Source: Lentibacter sp. XHP0401 (GTDB lineage Bacteria > Pseudomonadota > Alphaproteobacteria > Rhodobacterales > Rhodobacteraceae). Taken from it: a stretch of 64,000 bases of DNA. This document shows positions 25,764-35,934 of the stretch, one piece after another (the stretch's first letter is position 1; each line of letters opens with the position of its first letter). The notes below the pieces were generated by a model. It had not been told where the DNA came from and searched no databases. It saw only the letters and a list, made by a program, of their open reading frames with translations. Both the position numbers and the translations under genes were made by a program. Location of the stretch: assembly GCF_025751535.1 (NCBI RefSeq), contig NZ_JAOWLC010000006.1:1-64000 (forward strand), in the 5' to 3' direction.

Positions 25764-27152
25764 TGACTAAGAGGCTTCTCAAAAAAGCCCTGCTTGCCAA
25801 GTTTCTCATTTTGCTCACATGCGCTTCTCTGGCACGCGCCTCAGACGAGAAAAGCTCAACGCTTACCCTTCAAGAGGCACGGGCAACAGCCAAGGCTGCG
25901 CTTCAAAGCGGGCAATACGAACTCGCTCTGAAGTTGGGTCAAGGACTCCTGCTTGCAAACGCGCAAGACGGAGAGGCGCACTACATCGTTGCCGTCTCAA
26001 AAGCATCGCTGGGCGATGTAAAAGGCGCGCGCACCTCCGCAAGAAAGGCTTTCAGGCACGCAAAAGCAGCCGACGACAGCTTCTTCGCCAGCCAAACCGC
26101 CGCCCAACTCGCCTTGAGGGACAAAAAATACACCGCCTCGCAATACTGGCTCAGGCGCTCACTGGCACATGCCCCCCAACGAGCGCTTGCGCAACCAGAC
26201 CATCAGCGACTTTCGCCAGATAAAGGGCCTCAAACCTGTCTCCTTTTCGGGCAATTTCTCCATCGCCCCTTCCGATAATGTAAACTCCGGCACAGATGAC
26301 CCCTACCTCATCATAGATGGCCTGCCCGCTGTCGGCATTTTGAGCGCGTCTTCAAGGCCGCTGTCGGGAGTCGTCGCGCGGGCCAACGTCAGGTTCAGCT
26401 ATCGTCTTGCCCAAAGCGAAAAATCCCGCCTTCAGCTCAACGGGCGTATCTATCACCGTGAAGTCATGCTTTCGAGTGCCGCCAAAGCGACAGGAGTTTC
26501 CAATGATGAGCTCTCAAGCGCCACATACGAGCTTGGCCTTTCACAAATACACATAGGTAAAAACGGCAGTTTCAACCGCTACGGGCTTGAACTCGGCCGC
26601 AACTTTTCCGGCCGCTCAGCGCAAAATGATTACGCAAGGCTCTCCTTCTCCCACACTTTCCGCCCCGGCGATGCCGACAGCCTCACCCTTGGCGCAAGCT
26701 ACCGCCATATTCGCTACAATACCGCCTTCCTCAACAGAGCCAGCCAAATCGAGTTGCGCGGTGACTACCACCGCAAGTTAGCGTCGGGTGATACCCTCCA
26801 GTCTGGCCTCATTCTGGGCCAGACAGACAGTGAGCGCGGCAATGTCAGCCAGTCGTCCGCCACCGCTTATCTCACCTACGGTTTAGGCCAAAAAGTCGGT
26901 CCCGCCGAAGTCAGCGTCACGCTCGGTGCCAAATATGCAGACTATCCACGCTTCTTTATCGGCTTTCTCGAAGCACCCGGAGGGCGGCAGGACACCGCGC
27001 TTTTCGGCACATTGGACCTGCGCCTTGCCGATTTTGAAAAAGCAGGATTTGTGCCGACAGTCTCGCTGCAACTCAACAAAACCAGTTCCAATATCAGCCG
27101 CTACGAGACAGATGGCGCCTCCATAGCGATCGGTTTTTCATCCAGCTTCTGA
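25763..27152 (+). pseudogene. Slam-like outer-membrane surface lipoprotein assembly modifier, frameshifted
   Basis: The N-terminal part (25763 to about 26175) has a signal peptide and TPR-like helices (SGQYELALKLGQGLLLANAQDGE). The C-terminal part (frame from 26172 to 27152) is a beta-barrel of the DUF560/Slam type (IKGLKPVSFSGNFSIAPSDN..., aromatic-ended strands, last residues AIAIGFSSSF with terminal Phe). The frames join if one C is removed from the C6 run at 26172-26177, giving AHAPNERLR. The restored protein would be about 460 residues, normal for Slam. It is coupled to the preceding lipoprotein gene by TGATG. Confidence 0.72.
26172..26177 (+). other. C6 homopolymer at the Slam frameshift point
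   Basis: Six C residues; five would restore a single reading frame across the TPR and barrel parts. Homopolymer length change is the simplest cause, either phase variation or a sequencing error. Confidence 0.7.
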
Positions 27153-27219
27153 GCTTTCTCACAGCCCCCCTTGAGGCTGTGGCAGTCTGCGTTACACTGC
27201 TCCGAAAAAGGAGCTTCGG

Positions 27220-27648
27220 ATGCAAGTCAAATACCTTCACACAATGGTCCGCGTAAAAGACCTCGATGCATCAATACGGTTTTTCGAGCTGATCGGTCTC
27301 GAGAAAACCCGCCAGATGGACAGCGAGGAAGGCCGCTTCTCGCTCATTTTCATGGCCCCTCCGGGACAGCACGAATGCCCCGTAGAACTCACACACAACT
27401 GGGATGGCGACGAGGGCCTGCCCTCCGACAGCCGCCATTTCGGCCATCTCGCCTATGAGGTCGAGAACATCTATGACATGTGCCAGCACCTCATGGAAAA
27501 CGGAGTGCTCATCAATCGCCCCCCGCGGGATGGCCGCATGGCCTTTGTGCGCTCACCCGACAATGTGAGCATCGAGTTCCTGCAAGTTGGCGAGCCTCTG
27601 GCCCCCGCCGAGCCTTGGGCCAGTATGGAAAACACCGGTCACTGGTAA
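27220..27648 (+). CDS. gloA: Lactoylglutathione lyase (glyoxalase I)
   Basis: 142 residues, vicinal-oxygen-chelate fold with two beta-alpha-beta-beta-beta repeats. Likely metal ligands are in the first strand (YLHTMVRVKD), VELTHNW (Glu), FGHLAYEV (His) and SIEFLQ (Glu). It isomerises the methylglyoxal-glutathione hemithioacetal to S-lactoylglutathione. The stop overlaps the next gene (TAATG), so the two are translationally coupled. Confidence 0.93.
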   Translation: MQVKYLHTMVRVKDLDASIRFFELIGLEKTRQMDSEEGRFSLIFMAPPGQHECPVELTHNWDGDEGLPSDSRHFGHLAYEVENIYDMCQHLMENGVLINRPPRDGRMAFVRSPDNVSIEFLQVGEPLAPAEPWASMENTGHW

Positions 27649-28400
27649 TGCACCGCACGCTGGCAGCCCTCGCATTTTGCCTCGCACCCCTCGTGGCGCA
27701 GGCCCAAAACGAAGGCTGCCGCCTCGCTCTCGTGCTGGCGATAGATGTCTCCTCCTCCGTCGATAAGGGAGAATACGCCCTGCAAAAGGGTGGGCTGGCC
27801 TCGGCCCTCATCGCCCCCGATGTGGTCCGCGCCTTTCTGGCCTCGCCCCGCCCTGTCGCACTCAATATCTTCGAGTGGTCGGGCCGCTACAAACAGGTCA
27901 GCGTGCAGGATTGGGTTCTGATACGCTCCCGCGCCCACCTGCGCGCCGTGGCTGAAAGCATCGTCCGTTTCGAGCGCAGCCAGACCGAATTTCCAACAGC
28001 CATGGGCTACGCCCTCGGCCATGCCGCCACCCTTCTGGAGCGCGCCCCACCCTGTGACGCCAGAACCGTCGATATCTCGGGCGATGGCATCAACAACGAA
28101 GGCTTCGGCCCGCAGCGTGCCTATAATGCCTTCAATTTCGCGGGAGTCACCGTCAACGGCCTCGTCATCAACGGTGCCGATCATGAGGGTGAAACCGATC
28201 TCATCTCCTTTTATCAAACCGAAGTGTTGCACGGCGCGGGCGCTTTTCTTGAAGTGGCGCAAGGCTTTCGCGATTTCGAGCGCGCCATGGCCCGCAAGCT
28301 CGAGCGTGAGGTCGCGCCGGGGCTCGTCGGCATCGCCCCCGCAAACGAAACGGACGCACCACTGCCGATGCGCCCTGCCCGTCTGCCTCTGCCTCGGTAA
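27648..28400 (+). CDS. DUF1194 secreted von Willebrand factor A-like protein
   Basis: 250 residues from the ATG at 27648, overlapping the gloA stop. Signal peptide 1-20 (LVAQA-QN). The MIDAS-like motif DVSSSVD (about 32-38), a conserved Thr and VDISGDGINNEG give a vWA-type fold. DUF1194 proteins are common in Rhodobacterales and Rhizobiales and are uncharacterised; periplasmic location is expected. Confidence 0.87.
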   Translation: MHRTLAALAFCLAPLVAQAQNEGCRLALVLAIDVSSSVDKGEYALQKGGLASALIAPDVVRAFLASPRPVALNIFEWSGRYKQVSVQDWVLIRSRAHLRAVAESIVRFERSQTEFPTAMGYALGHAATLLERAPPCDARTVDISGDGINNEGFGPQRAYNAFNFAGVTVNGLVINGADHEGETDLISFYQTEVLHGAGAFLEVAQGFRDFERAMARKLEREVAPGLVGIAPANETDAPLPMRPARLPLPR

Positions 28401-28409
28401 AACGGTGTA

Positions 28410-28907
28410 TCAGTAAATATAGCGTATCTGGTCGCCCCAGTAGCGCTCCATCCGTTTCAAGGCACTGGTAATATCCTCCAGCCCGGCATGGCTCAGCACC
28501 TGTCGCTTCACCAGCCCATCGGCATGTCGTGCAAACAGATCCGCCACGACCGAATGAATCTTGCGGCCCTCAGGCGTCAGCTTCACCCGCACAGAGCGGC
28601 GGTCAATCTCGCAGCGCTGATGGTGCATATACCCCATCTCCACCAGCTTCTTGAGGTTGTAGCTCACATTGGAGCCCTGATAGTATCCGCGTGTCTTAAG
28701 TTCCCCTGCGGTCACCTCGTTGTCGCCAATGTTGAAAAGCAACAGCGCCTGCACCGCATTGATTTCCAGAACGCCCACGCGCTCGAACTCGTCCTTGATC
28801 ACATCCAGAAGAAGCCTGTGCAGACGCTCGACAAGTGCGAGCGCCTCCAGATACCCCGACATGAAGCTGGCCTCAGCTCCGTTTCCTACTTGCATTTGAA
28901 AGCTCAT
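28410..28907 (-). CDS. MarR family winged-helix transcriptional regulator
   Basis: 165 residues from ATG 28907 with GGAG upstream (in-frame extension to 28997 unlikely). The central winged helix includes ELKTRGYYQGSNVSYNLKKLVEMGY and the wing RCEIDRRSVRVKLTPEGR. Such regulators in alphaproteobacteria respond to small ligands or stress; the target is not visible. Downstream of DUF1194 in convergent orientation. Confidence 0.88.
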   Translation of the reverse strand: MSFQMQVGNGAEASFMSGYLEALALVERLHRLLLDVIKDEFERVGVLEINAVQALLLFNIGDNEVTAGELKTRGYYQGSNVSYNLKKLVEMGYMHHQRCEIDRRSVRVKLTPEGRKIHSVVADLFARHADGLVKRQVLSHAGLEDITSALKRMERYWGDQIRYIY

Positions 28908-29023
28908 TCTTTGTCTCCGTCGAAACTGCTCGAGGAGGAAACTGAACCAAAATGCCGAAAAATCGGTTAAACACAGGGTAGAATTGCTAAAATGCAAGAC
29001 ACATAGATGGTTTTCACAGCGCC

Positions 29024-29287
29024 CTAACGCGCATCAACATGCTGTGCAATTTCGTCAATCAGGCCGGAAAACCCTTGTGGAGCTGGTATTTGCCCGCTGA
29101 CCCACTGGTATAAATCATGGTCGTTCTCTTCCAGCAGGTTTTCGTACAAATCAAGCTTGTCCGCGCTCAAATCCGCCAGTCTTGCCTCGGAAAAGCGCAT
29201 CAGAATGAGGTCCATCTCTTTGATGCCCCGCCGCATCGAGCGCATTTTGAGCCGTTTCAGGCGCACATCCCGGGTCTCGCCACTCAT
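29024..29287 (-). CDS. sdhE: FAD assembly factor SdhE (succinate dehydrogenase assembly factor 2)
   Basis: 87 residues from the ATG at 29287, one base after the stop of the XRE gene. The signature RRGIKEMDLILMRF with the RGxxE motif and the five-helix SdhE length are clear. It promotes covalent FAD attachment to succinate dehydrogenase. Coupling to a DNA-binding protein gene rather than to sdh genes is notable. Confidence 0.9.
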   Translation of the reverse strand: MSGETRDVRLKRLKMRSMRRGIKEMDLILMRFSEARLADLSADKLDLYENLLEENDHDLYQWVSGQIPAPQGFSGLIDEIAQHVDAR

Positions 29288-29288
29288 C

Positions 29289-29678
29289 TCAATCAACCCA
29301 GGTGCGCAGCTTTTTCTCCAGCGCTCCAAGCCTGTTGGCCGTGCGCAAGGAGCGCGCCTTCAAATCAACGATTTCAGCCAAAATCTCGTTCATGTCCTTT
29401 TCCTCGCGGGAGATAACCTGCTCGGGGTCAACCCCCTCGCCTGTGCCCTCCAGAAGCCACATCATCGAAACATTCAACATTCCCGCCAACATGCTCAGCT
29501 TGTTGGCGCGCGGCTCGGCCATATCGTTTTCCCAGTTCTGAAGCGTGACAAGCTTCACACCCAAACGCTTGGACAGTTGCTTTTGGTCCATACCTGCCGC
29601 CTCACGTGCGCCAGCCACACGGTCACCGAAAGTGGATGTTTCCGGATCAAACCAATCCTTGCTCTGCTCTTCAGACAT
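29289..29678 (-). CDS. XRE family helix-turn-helix regulator
   Basis: 129 residues. The HTH covers about 18-75 (VAGAREAAGMDQKQLSKRLGVKLVTLQNWEND) followed by a short helical tail with leucine-rich heptads (EILAEIVDLKARSLRTANRLGALEKKL) suggesting a coiled-coil dimer. Upstream partner of sdhE with a 1-base gap, and divergent from the aminotransferase gene. Confidence 0.88.
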   Translation of the reverse strand: MSEEQSKDWFDPETSTFGDRVAGAREAAGMDQKQLSKRLGVKLVTLQNWENDMAEPRANKLSMLAGMLNVSMMWLLEGTGEGVDPEQVISREEKDMNEILAEIVDLKARSLRTANRLGALEKKLRTWVD

Positions 29679-29729
29679 ATCTCTCCTATTCCGCCGATCT
29701 TTCTTGATCAGCCTTGCTCTGCAACCTAA

Positions 29730-30968
<1,239 letters not shown>

Positions 30969-30984
30969 AGGAACAACGTAACAC

Positions 30985-31386
30985 ATGGTCGCCGAACTCC
31001 CGCCATATTATTTCCGCGTCCGTGACAACGGCGCTTTCGTGTTTCGGGTTGATACCGAAAACCGGCAGCGCCGTATCGAAATGGACCAGATCGCCGTGGT
31101 CAATATCCGCAACGGCGAGATCAAGCCTCATGGCGGGCGTGAACTGACCCGCGAGGATATCGCAGCCATCGAGCAATGGATGGAAGAGCGCACCCGCCTT
31201 CTCGCCTACCGCGACATTGATGATATCCACCGCGCGGTGGACTATCTCAACATCACAACCCAATGGGCGCAATCCAAAGCAACAGATGAACAGCTTGAAG
31301 CCGTGACAGATGATTTGCTCTTGGCCATGCACGACCTGCGCACCATGCTTGTGCGCAAAAAAGCGGACCGCTTGATAAACAGCTAG
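30985..31386 (+). CDS. Conserved hypothetical protein
   Basis: 133 residues, soluble, no signal peptide. It begins VAELPPYYFRVRDNGAFVFRVDTE and has a helical C-terminal half (EQLEAVTDDLLLAMHDLRTMLVRKKADRL). It is 16 bases after the aminotransferase on the same strand and probably cotranscribed. I do not recognise a named family; the codon use matches the neighbours, supporting a real gene. Confidence 0.75.
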   Translation: MVAELPPYYFRVRDNGAFVFRVDTENRQRRIEMDQIAVVNIRNGEIKPHGGRELTREDIAAIEQWMEERTRLLAYRDIDDIHRAVDYLNITTQWAQSKATDEQLEAVTDDLLLAMHDLRTMLVRKKADRLINS

Positions 31387-31396
31387 GCTCTTGGCG

Positions 31397-32743
31397 CTAC
31401 GCAATGCCCTTCGGCTGCCAGCGCAAAAACCGCCAGATCAGCAGCACAGCCGCCACAGCCAGCCCGATCGCAAGGCCAAGCCAGATGCCCACACCCCCGA
31501 GGCCAAATGTAATACCCAGCAGATAAGACACAGGCACGCCGACGATCCAGTAAGCGACACCGGCAATCACCATCGGCACGCGCGTGTCCTGCACGCCGCG
31601 CAAAATCCCGAGCGCCATCACCTGCGCCGCATCCACAAGCTGGAACAGCGCCGCCGCGGCCAGCAATCCAACCCCGATCAGCATAACCGTGGCGGTATCA
31701 GGGTCAGTCGGATCAAGGAATGCGCCCAGCAAAACCTCGGGCAAGGTGAGAAAGACAATCACAGTGACCACAGCCACAACAATCGACATCCCGAAGACAG
31801 TGTATCCGCCGTGGCGCAGTGCCGCGATGTCACCGCGCCCATAGGCCCGCCCCGCGCGCACCGTGGCCGCGTTGGACAACCCCAGATGCACCATAAACGC
31901 CAGTGATGTCACCTGAAGCGCAATCCCGTGCGCCGCAAGCTGGAGCGTGCCGAGCCAGCCCATCATGACAGAGCTCGCAGCAAACAGCCCCACCTCGGCC
32001 AATGATGTGATCCCGATAGGCCAGCCCAAGCGAAACACCTCGCCAAAGGCCTCCCAATCGGCGCGCCAGAACCGCACAAAAAGCTGGTGCTCGGGCGTTG
32101 CCCACTGTGCGTAAGCCACGATCAGAACAAACGAAAGCACCTGCACCACAAGCGAGGCCCAGGCCGCGCCCTCAATGCCGAGTTCAGGCGCGCCCCAGTT
32201 GCCGAAAATCAGCATGTAATTCACCAACGCATTGGCAAAAACAGCCGCTATAGTGATCCAGAGCACAGCCTGCGTTTTCTCCAATGCGGCCAAGAAGCTC
32301 TTCAGCGTCATCACCATGAGCGCGGGGAAAATCCCCCAGCCCGCAATCATCAGATAGTCCGCGCCCAAAGCCGCCAACCCGGGCTCTTGCCCCAAAGCCA
32401 GAAGCACAGGCTCCGCAAAGATAAAGATAGGCATGACCAGAACGCCGAACATGATCGAGGCCCAAAGCCCCATCCGCGTCACGCGTCTGGCCTGACGCTC
32501 ATCGCCCGCGCCTTCTGCCGAGGCGACCTTGGGCATCACCGCCCAGGCAAAGCCCGAGCCAAAAATGAAAAAGACAAAGAAAATGGTCCCGGCCAAAACC
32601 TGTGCCGCCAAAGCGTCAACGCTATACCAGCCCAGCATGACAGTATCGATGAGTGTAATCATCATCTGCGCCACATGGCTGCCCACCAAGGGCAAGCCAA
32701 GCACCAGATAAGCCTTGATATGATCGCGCGTCGTTCCCTGCAT
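31397..32743 (-). CDS. MATE family multidrug efflux transporter
   Basis: 448 residues from ATG 32743; the in-frame extension to 32953 runs through the GTGCAC repeat region. Twelve hydrophobic helices with the MATE pattern: LVGSHVAQMMITLIDTVMLGWYSVD in the first helix pair and the matching LGWPIGITSLAEVGLFAASSVMMGWLG in the second half. Inner-membrane cation-driven drug exporter of the NorM type. Confidence 0.92.
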   Translation of the reverse strand: MQGTTRDHIKAYLVLGLPLVGSHVAQMMITLIDTVMLGWYSVDALAAQVLAGTIFFVFFIFGSGFAWAVMPKVASAEGAGDERQARRVTRMGLWASIMFGVLVMPIFIFAEPVLLALGQEPGLAALGADYLMIAGWGIFPALMVMTLKSFLAALEKTQAVLWITIAAVFANALVNYMLIFGNWGAPELGIEGAAWASLVVQVLSFVLIVAYAQWATPEHQLFVRFWRADWEAFGEVFRLGWPIGITSLAEVGLFAASSVMMGWLGTLQLAAHGIALQVTSLAFMVHLGLSNAATVRAGRAYGRGDIAALRHGGYTVFGMSIVVAVVTVIVFLTLPEVLLGAFLDPTDPDTATVMLIGVGLLAAAALFQLVDAAQVMALGILRGVQDTRVPMVIAGVAYWIVGVPVSYLLGITFGLGGVGIWLGLAIGLAVAAVLLIWRFLRWQPKGIA

Positions 32744-32862
32744 GAAAACAGCCTTACGCCGAGGCGCAAGGCGGGGCAAGCCTTCTGATCTCGGGGTCGT
32801 GCCCAAACGCGCTGCGCACGCTGCGTTAAGTAAATTTCCGTTAACAAAAACCGATTCAGCCG

Positions 32863-32890
32863 GTGCACGGGGTGTGCACGCCTTGTGCAC
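32863..32890. repeat. Triple GTGCAC array, copy 1
   Basis: GTGCAC at 32863-32868, 32874-32879 and 32885-32890, an exact 11-base period, followed by a pyrimidine tail (ATCACCCCCCT). It lies 120 bases upstream of the MATE start. The same array occurs at 56438. The palindromic repeats on one helix face look like cooperative protein-binding sites. Confidence 0.7.
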
Positions 32891-32987
32891 GTATATCACC
32901 CCCCTGTTTCCGACGTTTCCAAAAAGGTTAACGCCCGAAAACGCCGCCGCCACAGGGCCTTAACCCCAGTGTGCTATGGCCTTTGAG

Positions 32988-33785
32988 CTAAGGCCTGTCG
33001 CGATAAAAGACGGTGAGCCGAATATTCTCGACATGATCGGTGCACACCTGATTGCTGCTCAATGTCCCACTATTCGTCCCGACAAAATACAACCCGAAAC
33101 GGCGCAAACCCAAGCTGCTGTCATCCACCATCGCTTGCAGGGCCGTCACCGCCCGTGCATCAAGCTGCATAGTCGCCGCGCCCCGCGATTTGCCGACAAA
33201 CTCAACAGCCGGATTGGCCGCCAGAAACCACTCGTTCAGCCGTACCTCACGCCCCTCGATCTGCAATCCCGAAAGCATCGTCGTGGCTGGCGGATTGGAA
33301 AGATCAGGTGTTCTTTGCGGGAAAAACGGGGTGCCAATCACCCAAAACACATTGTCGAGCATCCCGACACCCGTTGTGCTCCTGCGGCATCCAAGGACCC
33401 CGCCGTCCGCATCTGGCGCAGGGCTGATGCGATAGGCCAGAAGGGCACTGGTGATCTCGCGCCGTGCCCCGTCAGGAGGCCCTCCTAGAGCGCTCAGATC
33501 AAAGCCAGCATATCCGTTCATCCGCCGCAAAACATCCTCGCGGCATCGGTTGTTGGCCCCGCTCACCCGATGCCCGACGATCAGCACATCCTCCGCCAGC
33601 CCGTTGTATTGCCCGTCCCCAAGCCCCGTGGCGTCAACTCCACAAAAGACATCGGTGCCCGGGTCTGCTGTCATTTGCTGAACAATCTGGAAGCGCGCCG
33701 CAGGCGCAGATGTGAGTGATCGGAGACCGTCCAGATCACAGCCGCCCACTGTCAGACAAAGCAGCAATGCACCCAGTTTTTTCAT
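32988..33785 (-). CDS. Putative lipoprotein of unknown function
   Basis: 265 residues from ATG 33785 (RBS GAGAGG). Lipoprotein signal with lipobox VGGC (Cys16). No catalytic motif recognised. The mature part has several cysteines (FCGVD, NNRCRED, LGCRR, QVCTDH) that could form disulfides, and a C-terminal LRRFGLYFVGTNSGTLSSNQ segment. It stands alone between the MATE gene and plsC. Confidence 0.8.
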   Translation of the reverse strand: MKKLGALLLCLTVGGCDLDGLRSLTSAPAARFQIVQQMTADPGTDVFCGVDATGLGDGQYNGLAEDVLIVGHRVSGANNRCREDVLRRMNGYAGFDLSALGGPPDGARREITSALLAYRISPAPDADGGVLGCRRSTTGVGMLDNVFWVIGTPFFPQRTPDLSNPPATTMLSGLQIEGREVRLNEWFLAANPAVEFVGKSRGAATMQLDARAVTALQAMVDDSSLGLRRFGLYFVGTNSGTLSSNQVCTDHVENIRLTVFYRDRP

Positions 33786-33938
33786 GATGGCCCTCTCTTT
33801 CACAAAACAGCCTTGCAGCAGCCTCGATGGTAGAGCACGAGAAGCTTACCCTAGGTCAATAATGCTATTCTGTAAAGAACGGCTGGCCTCGCAGAACCAT
33901 ACAGGTTGAGTTCGCTCCCCGTATGCGCTTTAGAGGCG

Positions 33939-33958
33939 GCGTAGCGTTGACGCTACGC
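33939..33958. repeat. Inverted repeat upstream of plsC
   Basis: GCGTAGCGT (33939-33947) and ACGCTACGC (33950-33958) form a perfect 9-base stem with a 2-base centre, 23 bases before the plsC start. Could be an operator or a leader hairpin. Confidence 0.45.
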
Positions 33959-33981
33959 AACCCAACCAATGACAGGCCTTC

Positions 33982-34737
33982 ATGTCCAAAGCTCTTACGC
34001 CGATTGATCCGCGCCCGATCAGGCTGCTCAAACGCGCCCTGCTCTGCCTCACAGGCCCGTTCTACTTCCTCTATATCGGCTTTGTGCCGCTCCTCTGCGC
34101 GCGCCGCAAAGGCTTTCGTGGCTGGTATTGGCGCGCCGTCAAACGGGCCTGCTCACGGCTCCTCTGGCTGCTCAGCATCCGCGTTGAAATATCGTCCGCC
34201 GACAAGCAAGCCCTTGCCGAAGATGAAAACAGCCTCATCGTCATCAACCACCGCAGCCACCTTGACGGCTTCACGCTGATGGACGCTGTGCCGGACGCGA
34301 AATGGTTTACCTTCGCCGCCAAGAAAGAGCTCTGCGATGCGGCCCTGCTCAGCACGGGTTTCAAAGGTGCAGGGCTGGTCGAGATTGACCGTTCAAGTGG
34401 CAAGATCGCTATGGAAACGCTCACACAGGCTGTGCAAACCATGCCTGCCCGCCGCTCCGTTGTGCTCTTCCCCGAAGGCACACGCGTCAAAAGTGCCTCC
34501 CTCGGCAGCTTCAAGGCAGGCGCCGTTGTCGTGGCCCGCGAAACAGGCCGCAGCATCCGCCCCATCGTTATCCTGAATTCCGACACACTCCTGCCGCACG
34601 GCAAATTCGCCCCTTCAAGCGGAACCGTAACGCTTAAGGTTCTGCCACCCTTTGAGTGTAATTTGTCTGTCTCGGTGGAAGAAGACCTCGCCCGCCTTCA
34701 CGCGACAATGGCAGAGGTGTTCGACGCAGGAGCCTAA
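33982..34737 (+). CDS. 1-acylglycerol-3-phosphate O-acyltransferase family protein
   Basis: 251 residues. PlsC-type motifs: NHRSHLDGF (the HX4D box with His90 and Asp95) and FPEGTRVKS (substrate-binding block III). An N-terminal hydrophobic helix (about 18-40) anchors it to the inner membrane. It transfers a fatty acyl group to a lysophosphatidate or a related lipid. Monocistronic, convergent with the type I secretion operon. Confidence 0.88.
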   Translation: MSKALTPIDPRPIRLLKRALLCLTGPFYFLYIGFVPLLCARRKGFRGWYWRAVKRACSRLLWLLSIRVEISSADKQALAEDENSLIVINHRSHLDGFTLMDAVPDAKWFTFAAKKELCDAALLSTGFKGAGLVEIDRSSGKIAMETLTQAVQTMPARRSVVLFPEGTRVKSASLGSFKAGAVVVARETGRSIRPIVILNSDTLLPHGKFAPSSGTVTLKVLPPFECNLSVSVEEDLARLHATMAEVFDAGA

Positions 34738-34746
34738 AGGCAGCGC

Positions 34747-35934
34747 CTAAGGCTCGCGGAACGCCTCGCGCGACTTGTAAAGCGGCTTGAGCAGATAGGT
34801 CAGCACCGTCTTGGCACCCGTATGCAGTTCCACATTGGCCTGCATACCGGGGCGGATCTCGATACGGTTCTGCCGTTCGCTCAGCTGGCTCATATCGACC
34901 TTCACAGTCACCTTGTAATGCGCCGAAGCCTCGGGGTCGCGGGCATTTTCGTCTTTGAAAGTATCCGCCGAGATCACATCCACCTCGCCCTTGAGCGAGC
35001 CATAAATCGTATAATCATAAGCCGACAATTTTACAGTCGCTTCCTGCCCGCGGCGGATGTTGGCGATGTTCTTGGGCTTCACACGCGCCTCGACAAACAG
35101 CTCTTCATCCAGCGGAATGATCTGCAAAATTTCCTCACCGGGGCGCACAACGCCGCCAATGGTTGTCACTGCCAGCCCGTTCACAATCCCGCGCAAAGGC
35201 GAGCGCAGTGTGGTGCGGTTCAACTGGTCCTGGCCCGCCTTCAGCCCCTGTTTCAGCGTGGCAATCTCTTTCAATGTGTCCGAGTAATCCTGCGCGCGCT
35301 CAAGCTCGGTTTTGGTGACAATATCGTCATATCTGATCTTCGCATCTGCATATGCCTTGCGTGTTTTCGTGACCTCGATCAGCGCAACAATCTTCTTGGT
35401 GAGCAAGTCTTCCATCAAGCGCTTTTCCTGCGCCGCCTGCTCAAGAACCTGCTTTGCCCCCGTCTTGGCGGTGTTAAACTCGGTCTGGCGCGCCACAAGC
35501 AATGCGCGCTCGGACGCAACAATCTCGGGGCTGCGCAGTTGAAGCGCTTCCGGCACACCAAATTCGACGCGCCCTTCCATTTCGGCTTCAATACGGCGGC
35601 GGCGAATATCAAGCGCGATAATCTGGTCCTGCAAGTCATCCACCGAGGATTGGAACTGCGTGCCGCGCAGTTGTGCCAGCACATCGCCTTCGTTCACAAC
35701 CTGGCCTTCTTTCACCAGAAGCTCGGCCAGAATGCCGCCTTCAAGGTTCTGGATAATCTGAGGACGTGACGACGAAATCATCTCGCCGTCCGCGCGCACA
35801 ATCTCGTCAACCCAGGCAAAGGCCGCCCAAACAATAAAGAGAAGAACAGTCGCCGCACAAAGCCAGATGGTCAGGCTCGGTCCGCGCAGTTTTGCCCCAA
35901 GCTGGCTTGACAGGTTTGTTGCATCCGCACTCAT
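34747..35934 (-). CDS. Type I secretion membrane fusion protein, HlyD family
   Basis: 395 residues. One N-terminal membrane helix (about 22-45), a biotinyl-lipoyl-like segment (GGILAELLVKEGQVVNEGDVL, about 70-90), a long coiled coil (about 95-220) and a beta-barrel part (EEILQIIPLDEELFVEARVKPKNIA). It links the inner-membrane ABC exporter to the TolC channel. The start overlaps the exporter stop by 4 bases (ATGA). Last gene of the adhesin-tolC-ABC-hlyD operon. Confidence 0.93.
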   Translation of the reverse strand: MSADATNLSSQLGAKLRGPSLTIWLCAATVLLFIVWAAFAWVDEIVRADGEMISSSRPQIIQNLEGGILAELLVKEGQVVNEGDVLAQLRGTQFQSSVDDLQDQIIALDIRRRRIEAEMEGRVEFGVPEALQLRSPEIVASERALLVARQTEFNTAKTGAKQVLEQAAQEKRLMEDLLTKKIVALIEVTKTRKAYADAKIRYDDIVTKTELERAQDYSDTLKEIATLKQGLKAGQDQLNRTTLRSPLRGIVNGLAVTTIGGVVRPGEEILQIIPLDEELFVEARVKPKNIANIRRGQEATVKLSAYDYTIYGSLKGEVDVISADTFKDENARDPEASAHYKVTVKVDMSQLSERQNRIEIRPGMQANVELHTGAKTVLTYLLKPLYKSREAFREP

